From: JBCDBH01 sp039184055 | Lineage (GTDB): Bacteria > Acidobacteriota > Thermoanaerobaculia > Multivoradales > J023 | Direction: 5' to 3' | DNA length: 6,541 bases | Assembly (NCBI GenBank): GCA_039184055.1 | Contig: JBCDBH010000330.1 | Coordinates: forward strand, 1-6,541 | Shown here: positions 1-5,700 of the stretch, in pieces | Layout: each line of letters starts with the position of its first letter | Position numbering within the stretch: position 1 is the stretch's first letter | Notes under the pieces: generated by a model | Seen by the model: the letters and a program-made list of their open reading frames with translations, nothing else | Told to the model about the DNA's origin: nothing | Database searches by the model: none | Program-made: the position numbers and the translations under genes

Positions 1-2
1 CG

Positions 3-2180
3 CAGCCGCCGACGGCCTTCGAGCAAAGCGACGAGACGCGTCGCATGGTCGAGCGTCTCGATAGGCTAACAACTGACACCGAGCGCTTCCAAAACCCCTT
101 CGAAAACGCGGTCCGGGTCGAACACTTTCAGGCACAGCCCACGCCCCGTACCTTTGGCGCGCGTCTCGATGCGGACTTGCGTTTGGCGCGTGAGCAGCTG
201 CGCGCCGGCGACACGCGTGACGCGATCGCCAGCCTCGACACCCTGCGAGCCAACCTCGGTGACGGCATCGATGCGACGTTCGATCGGGATCTCCGTCACC
301 TTCTCGGCATCGCCCATCTGCGGCTCGGTGAGCAGGAGAATTGTCTCGAGCACCACCACGCGACGTCGTGTCTCTTTCCGATCGGCGAGGAAGGTCGTCA
401 TCAGCTTCGCGCCGGTTCCGAACGCGCCATGGAGCTCTACGCCGAGCTCCTCGACGACGATCCGAGCGATCTGAGCGCGCTGTGGCTCTACAACCTGGCG
501 GCGATGACCCTGGGCGCCTATCCCGACGATCTTCCGTCGGCATGGCGGGTGGATCCGGCGACCTTCGCCTCCGAAAGTTCCTTGCCACGCTTCGCCGACA
601 CGGCGATGCACACGGGTACCGCCGCCGACGGGCTCGCCGGTGGCGTGGTCCTGGACGATCTCGACGGTGATGGCCACCTCGACTTGATGGTGTCGTCGTG
701 GGGCGTGCGTGACCCGATCCGCTTACTGCGCAACACGGGCGACGGCACGTTCGAAGATCGGACCGAAGCAGCTGGGCTCGAAGGCCTGGTGGGAGGGCTC
801 AACCTGATCCACGCCGACTACGACAACGATGGCGACGTCGATGTGCTCGTGCTCCGGGGCGCCTGGCTCGGGCAGCACGGCCGTCATCCCAATTCCCTAC
901 TCGCCAACCGTGGCGACGGCACCTTCGACGATGTCACCGAGTCGGCGGGGCTCTTGTCGTTCGCACCGACTCAAGCGGCGGCGTGGGCCGATTTCGATCG
1001 TGACGGCGATCTCGATCTGTTCATCGGCAATGAATCGGCCCGTGGCAGCTTTCCTTCCGAGCTCTATCGCAACCGTGGCGACGGCACCTTTGTCGAGGTG
1101 GCGCGAGCTTCGGGGCTCGCCATCGAGACCTTTGTCAAAGGCGTCACGTGGGGCGATATCGACAACGACGGCTGGCCCGATCTCTACGTGTCGACCATGG
1201 GTGGCGCCAACCTCCTGTTTCGCAATCTCGGCACCGGTGGCGAGCGTGGCTGGGACTTCGAGGAGATCGGACGGCGGGCCGGCGTCGCCGAGCCTTTCGA
1301 TGGCTTCCCCACCTGGTTTTGGGACTACGACAATGACGGCTGGGAGGATCTCCTGGCCTTTGGCTACGGCGCGTCGTATCTCGAGCCGGTCGCCCACCAG
1401 GTCGCCGCCGACTACCTCGACACCGCCTCGGTGTCGGTGCCCAGGCTCTATCGCAATCGAGGCGACGGCACCTTCGAAGACGTCACGGAAGCGACCGCGC
1501 TCGACCGCTCCCTCATGGCGATGGGCTGCAACTTCGGCGATCTCGACAATGACGGCTTCCTCGATGTGTACGTCGGCACCGGCGCCCCCAACTTCATCGC
1601 TCTCGCCCCCAACCGGATGTTCCGCAATCGCGCCGGTGAGCGTTTCGACGACGTCACCACGGCGGGTGGTTTCGGGCACCTGCAAAAAGGCCACGGTGTC
1701 GCCTTCGGGGATTGGGATCACGACGGCGACCAGGACGTCTACGCGGTGATGGGCGGCGCTTTTTCGGGAGACAACTACCCGAACGCCTTCTTCGACAACC
1801 CGGGCAACGCCAACCGCTGGATCACGCTGAGGCTCGAGGGTACGAAGTCGAACCGTTCGGCGATCGGCGCTCGGATCCACGTTCGGGTGCGTACGGCCGA
1901 CGGCACGCGGGACCTCTACACCACCGTTTCCACCGGTGGCAGCTTTGGCTCCCAGAGCCTGCAGCAGGAAATCGGTCTCGGCGCTGCCGAGGCGATCGAG
2001 AGTCTGACCGTCACGTGGCCCATGGGTGCGACGCTGAGCAGCGCCGACGCCGAGCAGGCCATCGAGCGCTTTTCCGAGGTTACGATGGATCGGATCTATC
2101 GTCTGCGCGAAGGAACCGGCGCGCTCGAACCGCTCGATCTGGCGATTCTCACCGGCTCCCCTTCCACCCACGCCCACTGA
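3..2180 (+). CDS. CRTAC1-like protein: TPR-like N-terminus, seven FG-GAP/VCBS blades, C-terminal ASPIC/UnbV domain (5' end outside window)
   Basis: The frame is open to the left edge, so the gene probably starts outside the window. The first ATG at 45 lacks a convincing Shine-Dalgarno and the protein from it has no signal peptide, although this family is normally exported. Residues below count from that ATG. Residues 35-155 are helical and TPR-like and contain ENC..H...SCLFPI with Cys100 and Cys109, possibly a disulfide. Seven Asp-rich Ca-binding loops of the DxDxDG type follow, at about 204-214, 257-267, 315-325, 370-380, 426-436, 498-508 and 555-565. They are interleaved with RNRGDGTFEDVTE-type strands, as expected for a seven-bladed propeller. 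Residues 590-690 (NRWITLRLEGTKSNRSAIGA, then a WPMG turn) match the ASPIC/UnbV domain. The probable location is extracellular or outer envelope, by family. Bacterial members have no agreed function; surface or protein-protein binding is only inferred. The last 85 bp overlap the convergent TPR gene. Confidence 0.92.
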   Translation, partial: QPPTAFEQSDETRRMVERLDRLTTDTERFQNPFENAVRVEHFQAQPTPRTFGARLDADLRLAREQLRAGDTRDAIASLDTLRANLGDGIDATFDRDLRHLLGIAHLRLGEQENCLEHHHATSCLFPIGEEGRHQLRAGSERAMELYAELLDDDPSDLSALWLYNLAAMTLGAYPDDLPSAWRVDPATFASESSLPRFADTAMHTGTAADGLAGGVVLDDLDGDGHLDLMVSSWGVRDPIRLLRNTGDGTFEDRTEAAGLEGLVGGLNLIHADYDNDGDVDVLVLRGAWLGQHGRHPNSLLANRGDGTFDDVTESAGLLSFAPTQAAAWADFDRDGDLDLFIGNESARGSFPSELYRNRGDGTFVEVARASGLAIETFVKGVTWGDIDNDGWPDLYVSTMGGANLLFRNLGTGGERGWDFEEIGRRAGVAEPFDGFPTWFWDYDNDGWEDLLAFGYGASYLEPVAHQVAADYLDTASVSVPRLYRNRGDGTFEDVTEATALDRSLMAMGCNFGDLDNDGFLDVYVGTGAPNFIALAPNRMFRNRAGERFDDVTTAGGFGHLQKGHGVAFGDWDHDGDQDVYAVMGGAFSGDNYPNAFFDNPGNANRWITLRLEGTKSNRSAIGARIHVRVRTADGTRDLYTTVSTGGSFGSQSLQQEIGLGAAEAIESLTVTWPMGATLSSADAEQAIERFSEVTMDRIYRLREGTGALEPLDLAILTGSPSTHAH
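1444..1493 (+). repeat. 50 bp block shared with 4741-4790 in inverted orientation, copy 1
   Basis: Aligned with the reverse complement of 4741-4790, 47 of 50 positions match, including uninterrupted runs of 16 and 26 bp. It encodes LYRNRGDGTFEDVTEA in gene 1; the same 16 residues occur in gene 3. The two copies lie on opposite strands about 3.3 kb apart, forming an inverted repeat between two paralogous propeller genes. Confidence 0.85.
2096..2180. other. Convergent 3' overlap of the gene 1 and TPR lipoprotein coding regions
   Basis: The + strand propeller gene stops with TGA at 2178-2180, and the - strand TPR gene stops with TAG at 2098-2096. The last 85 bp are therefore coding on both strands. 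There is no intergenic space and no obvious intrinsic terminator hairpin with a T run at this junction. Transcripts must either overlap or end inside the opposing gene. Confidence 0.85.
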
Positions 2181-3754
2181 GGCAGGCGATTGGCTTGGTA
2201 GGCCTCGAGTCGAGCCGTGATGCGCCCGCGATCGACCGCCGGGCCAGCGGATTGCAAGGCCTGTTGTTGAAACCGACGAGCGTCGTTGAAATCGCTCGTG
2301 GCGGCACGATACATCGCCGCGGTTTCGAGCTCGAAGATCGTCCGGGGGTTTTCGGGGAGAACGAGACTGGCGATCGGCTGGCTCGGATCGGCGATCAAGC
2401 GCGCGGCACGTGCACGGAGATCGAGCCACTGCAACCCACGATTCCGTGGCAGCTCGGCGAGCCCCCTCGCGGTGACCTCGCTGGCCGGCACGACACGACC
2501 GAGGTCGAGGTAAGTCCGCGCCAAACCGAGATGAGCGTCACCGACGTCGGGATCGAGTGCGATGACGCGCTCGTAGTGCTCGATCGCCCAGGCGTGCTCA
2601 CCACGCATGCGTCGAAGCTCGGCCATGGCGAGATGATTGATCGCCGCTTCGGAATCGAGCTCGATGGCGCGCGCGAAGAGGATCAGGGCCTCGGCTTCGT
2701 CACCGAGCTCGCGCCGCACCGTGCCGAGCACCCGATAGGTCGCTGACTGCTCGGGATACTCCACCAAGGACTGGCGGAGCTCGACCTCGGCTTCGTCGAG
2801 CCGTCGAGCCTGTAGGAAAGCCATCCCCAGATTGAAGCGCGCTTCGACCCGATCGGGATCGAGCGCGATGCCACGACGAAAAAGCCGGATCGCCTCCTGG
2901 GTCCGACCGCCGAGCAACGCCACCCGACCTCGACGATCGATCGCCGTCACGCTCGCCGGAATTTCGAGCAGGCCCTCCATCCATGGATCAGGGCTGCTCA
3001 AACCGATTCGATCGAGGTTCGAAGCGGGAATCGCTTCGAGGTGCCAGGTCACGTCCTCGGGTCGATCGAGCGCTCGATAGGCGTCGGCGAGCGCGTAATG
3101 CACCTGATAGGCATCGGGTTGCTCGGCGAGCAAACGGTCCAGGGCTTCGATGGCGTCGGCATGACGGCCACGGGCACTCTCGACTCGCGCCAGGCCGAGG
3201 CGGGTCAACGGCAGCGTGGCGTCGAGGTCGAGGGCCTCACGGTAGAAAGCTTCCGCTCGATCGAGATCTCCCGCCTCCAAGGCGAGCTCACCGAGAGCCG
3301 TGAGCGGACGCGGCTCGTCCGGGCGCAGCTCGTGGGCGCGTAGAAAACCTCGCTCAGCGGTTTCGAGATCACCGAGCACCTTGGCGACGTGACCGAGCAG
3401 ATACGGCCAGTCGAAGATCTCGGGATCGAATCGGTGCGCCTGGTCGAGAAACCACACGGCCCGGTCGTAGTCGCGGTACGCCTGATGCAGTCGCCCCATC
3501 TGGCCCAACGCCCAGGCGATGTCGTGATCGGCGGCCGTCGACGCCTCGTCGAGCACGGAGACCAACAGCGCCTGCCGTTCCTCGAATTGATCCCGTACCG
3601 CGGGTTCCATGGGTTCGAGCGCGGGAAGCGGCGGAAGATCGTCGAGCCCGAGCCTCGACGGCTGCTCCACCTCGGACGCGGTACAGGCCAGAAGACACAG
3701 GGAAACAAGAGCGCTCGCTAGCAGCGGCAACATGCTGGCCGGATACGCTCTCAT
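2096..3754 (-). CDS. TPR-repeat lipoprotein, 552 residues
   Basis: The N-terminus is a lipoprotein signal: MRAYPAS, a hydrophobic stretch, then lipobox LLAC with Cys24 as the predicted acylated residue. The residue after Cys is Thr, so there is no Asp-type inner-membrane retention signal. After a Pro-rich linker (residues 36-55) come about ten TPR helix pairs. Approximate spans are 77-110, 111-145, 146-179, 180-213, 214-245, 270-300, 301-335, 336-368, 369-402 and 403-435, with a further helical pair near 472-505. Typical signatures are LGELALEAGDLDRAEAFYRE and FNLGMAFLQARRLDEAEVEL. The C-terminal tail is Arg/Ser-rich. TPRs bind partner proteins and no catalytic motif is visible. The start at 3754 is chosen because it forms an ATGA overlap with the upstream propeller gene and has a purine-rich AAGGG 11 nt upstream; it also gives a proper n-region before the hydrophobic core. 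It is probably an envelope scaffold acting with the propeller lipoprotein, by context. Confidence 0.93.
   Translation of the reverse strand: MRAYPASMLPLLASALVSLCLLACTASEVEQPSRLGLDDLPPLPALEPMEPAVRDQFEERQALLVSVLDEASTAADHDIAWALGQMGRLHQAYRDYDRAVWFLDQAHRFDPEIFDWPYLLGHVAKVLGDLETAERGFLRAHELRPDEPRPLTALGELALEAGDLDRAEAFYREALDLDATLPLTRLGLARVESARGRHADAIEALDRLLAEQPDAYQVHYALADAYRALDRPEDVTWHLEAIPASNLDRIGLSSPDPWMEGLLEIPASVTAIDRRGRVALLGGRTQEAIRLFRRGIALDPDRVEARFNLGMAFLQARRLDEAEVELRQSLVEYPEQSATYRVLGTVRRELGDEAEALILFARAIELDSEAAINHLAMAELRRMRGEHAWAIEHYERVIALDPDVGDAHLGLARTYLDLGRVVPASEVTARGLAELPRNRGLQWLDLRARAARLIADPSQPIASLVLPENPRTIFELETAAMYRAATSDFNDARRFQQQALQSAGPAVDRGRITARLEAYQANRLPQWAWVEGEPVRIARSSGSSAPVPSRRR
3751..3754 (-). 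other. ATGA stop/start overlap of the two lipoprotein genes
   Basis: On the - strand the TGA stop of the propeller lipoprotein (3753-3751) shares bases with the ATG of the TPR lipoprotein (3754-3752). This four-base overlap is a classic sign of a single mRNA with translational coupling, implying that the two products are made in linked amounts. Confidence 0.85.
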
Positions 3755-5496
3755 TGCGTTCTTTGCCCTTCTACGAGGCCACCCTGCCCTTGCACGAGGT
3801 CACCCTGCCCTTGCACGAGGTCATAGTAGCGATCCACGGTCAACGCAGGCCACTGTTCACGGGTTCCGTTGGGCCACCGCACGTGCACGTCGACCGGGTT
3901 CGCCTCGGCACCCAAACCGATGAACACTCGTGGATCTCGGGCGGTGAGATAGCCCGTCGCGGTGCGCACGCGAGCGTGGCTCAGCTGTCCATCGGCGTGT
4001 TCGATCTCGACCACCGCGCCGAGCATGTCGCGCCCCGTCTCCCCGAGCAGCCGCAAGCCGAGCCAGTGATGCTCGTCCTCGCTCTCGTTGAGCAAGAGCT
4101 CGAGGGGGCCGTGGCCGTTGAAGATCACGAGGTCGATATCGCCGTCGTTGTCGACATCCCCGGGTGCGACGCCACGGGTGGCGTGGAAGTCTTCGCTCTC
4201 GACTCGGTCGCTGAGATCGCGAAAGCCCCCTTCCCGATCGCTCAGGAAGAGCAGATTGGGCTCACGGTACGGAAAGGGCTCGCCCTGGCTCCGCTGCTCG
4301 GGATCGGCCCGTACGGCGCCGTTGCCGACGTACATATCCAGCCAACCGTCACGGTCGAGATCGAAGAAAGCGCAGCCGAATCCGGTCCAGCGCAGGCTCT
4401 CGGCACCGAGCACGGCCTGTGGGGTGATGTCCGCGAAGTTGCCCAGACCGTCGTTGCGATAAAGCGTGTTGGTCTCCCCGATCAGATGAGTCATGAACAG
4501 GTCTTCGTCGCCGTCGCGATCGAGATCGGCGACCTCGACGCCCATCGAAGCTTCGGCTTTGCCATTGCGATCGACCGCGCTGCCGCGAAACATCGCCTGC
4601 TCGTCGAAGCCCTGCCCCGCCTGGTTGATCCACAGGTGATTGGGAGCCTGATCGTTGGCGACGTAGAGATCGGTCCAGCCGTCGTTGTCGACATCGGTGA
4701 CCACGACGCCCAGACCGGCGCCGCGACGGTCGATTCCCATCGCCTCGGTGACGTCTTCGAAGGTGCCGTCGCCACGATTGCGATAGAGCCGATCGCGTGC
4801 CGGATCGTAGCTTTGCGGTCCGCAATACTCACGAATGCCGACCATATCGGTGCACACCTTGTCGGTCTCGATGGTGTAGCGCAGATAGTTGACGACATAA
4901 AGATCGAGCCAGCCGTCGTTGTCATAGTCGACAAAGGTCGCGCTCGACGACATGTCATCCCCCGCCACCGGCCCGACTGCATCGGTCATGTCTTCGAAGC
5001 GCTCACCGTCGACGTTACGCAACAGCACGTTCGGACCGAGCTGGGTGATGTAGAGATCGGTCCAGCCGTCGTTGTCGTAGTCGCCGGTGACGGCACCGAT
5101 CCCGTAGCCGTTCATGGGTGTCGTGATCTTCTCGGTCACGTCCTCGAAGCGAGGCGTTCCCTCCGGAGTCACGTCTACATTCTCGAAAAGACGGTCGTGG
5201 AGGTCGGCTTCGGGTGCCTCGAGCACCTGACCCTGAATCGCGTAGACATCGAGATCGCCGTCGTTGTCGAAGTCGATGAGAGCGCCACCGCCGCTCATCA
5301 CTTCGATGTAGAAAAACTGGCCACGGACACCCGCGTCGTGTCGAAACGTCAGACCCGCTTCGGTCGCGCGGTCGACGAGCAGCGGTTCGAGCCGCCCGTC
5401 GTCGAGACTGGGAGGCGACGGCTCGGCACACGCGAGGACCCAAAGAGCGATGAGCAGGGACGCAAAACGTGGCCAGCTGGAGTGTGAGGTCACCAT
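3751..5496 (-). CDS. CRTAC1-like lipoprotein: seven FG-GAP/VCBS blades plus ASPIC/UnbV domain, 581 residues
   Basis: The N-terminus has a hydrophobic core ending in lipobox VLAC with Cys23, so export and lipid anchoring are expected. The mature protein begins near LEPLLVDRATEAGLTFRHDA, a typical opening for this family. Seven Ca-loop motifs (DxDxDG) lie at about 74-84, 138-148, 189-199, 267-277, 323-333, 378-388 and 446-456, giving a seven-bladed propeller. Cys215 and Cys225 in a C...EYCGP..Y segment before LYRNRGDGTF may form a disulfide. Residues 476-558 are the ASPIC/UnbV domain (HHWLGLRLLG, MLGAVVEIEHADG, VRWPNGT). The extreme C-terminus, from residue 559, is an unusual tail of about three heptads of the LVQGQGD type. 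An in-frame stop at 5545-5547 limits upstream extension, and 5496 is the only ATG in the interval. No Shine-Dalgarno is visible there, so initiation may be SD-independent. It is first of a coupled pair with the TPR lipoprotein. Function is unproven; surface binding is inferred. Confidence 0.94.
   Translation of the reverse strand: MVTSHSSWPRFASLLIALWVLACAEPSPPSLDDGRLEPLLVDRATEAGLTFRHDAGVRGQFFYIEVMSGGGALIDFDNDGDLDVYAIQGQVLEAPEADLHDRLFENVDVTPEGTPRFEDVTEKITTPMNGYGIGAVTGDYDNDGWTDLYITQLGPNVLLRNVDGERFEDMTDAVGPVAGDDMSSSATFVDYDNDGWLDLYVVNYLRYTIETDKVCTDMVGIREYCGPQSYDPARDRLYRNRGDGTFEDVTEAMGIDRRGAGLGVVVTDVDNDGWTDLYVANDQAPNHLWINQAGQGFDEQAMFRGSAVDRNGKAEASMGVEVADLDRDGDEDLFMTHLIGETNTLYRNDGLGNFADITPQAVLGAESLRWTGFGCAFFDLDRDGWLDMYVGNGAVRADPEQRSQGEPFPYREPNLLFLSDREGGFRDLSDRVESEDFHATRGVAPGDVDNDGDIDLVIFNGHGPLELLLNESEDEHHWLGLRLLGETGRDMLGAVVEIEHADGQLSHARVRTATGYLTARDPRVFIGLGAEANPVDVHVRWPNGTREQWPALTVDRYYDLVQGQGDLVQGQGGLVEGQRTQ
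3761..3823 (-). repeat. 21 bp tandem repeat, two perfect copies plus one degenerate
   Basis: Units at 3782-3802 and 3803-3823 are identical over 21 bp. The unit at 3761-3781 matches them at 16 of 21 positions. Because 21 is a multiple of three, the array is translated as heptads LVQGQGD, LVQGQGG and LVEGQRT at the extreme C-terminus of the propeller lipoprotein, after its UnbV domain. It looks like a short slippage expansion of the gene's 3' end. Each unit carries an AAGGG-like purine run on the - strand, and the most 3' one is placed as the ribosome binding site of the next gene. Confidence 0.9.
3766..3770 (-). promoter_or_regulatory. Probable ribosome binding site of the TPR lipoprotein gene
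   Basis: On the - strand this reads AAGGG, 11 nt before the ATG at 3754. Spacing is slightly long but acceptable. It lies inside the coding end of the upstream propeller gene and inside the degenerate third unit of the 21 bp tandem repeat. Together with the ATGA overlap it suggests that ribosomes finishing the propeller gene reinitiate on the TPR gene. Confidence 0.5.
4663..4690 (-). repeat. 28 bp direct repeat, copy 1 (FG-GAP Ca-loop codons)
   Basis: This stretch is identical over 28 bp to 5050-5077 in the same gene. On the - strand it encodes the DNDGWTDLY core of the Ca-binding loop of blade 4. A copy with one mismatch is present in the other orientation near 1163-1189 in gene 1. It reflects blade duplication with strongly uniform codon use. 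Confidence 0.85.
4741..4790 (-). repeat. 50 bp block shared with 1444-1493 in inverted orientation, copy 2
   Basis: Partner of the gene 1 block. On the - strand it encodes the same 16 residues, ending just before MGIDRRGAG of the propeller lipoprotein. The three mismatches are all synonymous at third codon positions. Confidence 0.85.
5050..5077 (-). repeat. 28 bp direct repeat, copy 2 (FG-GAP Ca-loop codons)
   Basis: Perfect partner of 4663-4690, encoding the equivalent DNDGWTDLY loop of blade 2 in the propeller lipoprotein. The flanks differ, so the identity is confined to the loop core. Confidence 0.85.
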
Positions 5497-5590
5497 CGTC
5501 GGGCCGCGGACGCTATCACGGCGCGTCGCTGGACCTGGGACAACTCATACCCTTGTCACGATCTCTAGACATGCACCACTTGCGATGAGC

Positions 5591-5599
5591 TGTGATACT
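5591..5599 (+). promoter_or_regulatory. Possible extended -10 promoter element for the secreted-protein gene
   Basis: TGTGATACT fits the TGn plus -10 pattern: GATACT matches TATAAT at four of six positions, in the AT-richer core of the intergenic region. No good -35 hexamer lies at the normal distance, and it would give an untranslated leader of about 95 nt. A weak candidate only. Confidence 0.2.
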
Positions 5600-5687
5600 T
5601 TTGCATCGATCAGAGAAACGCAACGAGTCGGCTCTGCGGGTCGGATGGACGAGCGGCATGCGTTTCCATTGCCTATTGGGTGCAAAC

Positions 5688-5692
5688 GAGGA
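5688..5692 (+). promoter_or_regulatory. Ribosome binding site deciding the 5701 start
   Basis: GAGGA ends 8 nt before ATG 5701, ideal Shine-Dalgarno spacing. The alternative in-frame ATG at 5692 overlaps this motif and would have none of its own, so 5701 is preferred. Confidence 0.65.
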
Positions 5693-5700
5693 TGACCACC

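Larger units (their letters stand above)
5497..5700. promoter_or_regulatory. Divergent intergenic region between the propeller operon and the secreted-protein gene
   Basis: This 204 bp stretch separates the leftward lipoprotein pair from the rightward secreted-protein gene and should hold both promoters. It is less GC-rich in the middle (5540-5625) than the flanking genes. I see no convincing small gene, RNA gene or operator-like palindrome in it. Confidence 0.6.

Noticed and set aside
829..1749. A 306-codon + strand open frame inside gene 1
   Set aside because: Out-of-frame translation of the propeller gene, rich in Ser/Arg/Thr with repeated patterns caused by the blade repeats; no independent start signal or domain.
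45..2180. Eukaryotic integrin or cartilage protein origin for the FG-GAP/UnbV genes
   Set aside because: Lipoboxes, the ATGA overlap and dense intronless coding show bacterial genes; CRTAC1-like domains are common in bacteria.
897..2429. A 510-codon open frame on the - strand opposite gene 1
   Set aside because: Antisense shadow of the FG-GAP codons. It would also overlap the TPR gene in another frame on the same strand, and its product is Arg-rich without recognisable motifs.
3761..3823. The tandem repeat as a CRISPR array
   Set aside because: Units are directly adjacent with no spacers and are translated in frame as the end of a protein.
3754..5487. A 577-codon open frame on the + strand opposite the propeller lipoprotein gene
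   Set aside because: It mirrors the - strand gene codon for codon. GAC/GTC-rich FG-GAP codons rarely give stops on the opposite strand. It begins at TTG, and its product is a low-complexity V/A/D/I mix without signal peptide or domain, whereas the - strand protein has clear domains.
5553..5558. TTGTCA as a -35 box for the + strand gene
   Set aside because: It matches the consensus at five of six positions, but no acceptable -10 lies 15-19 bp downstream, so it was not called a promoter.
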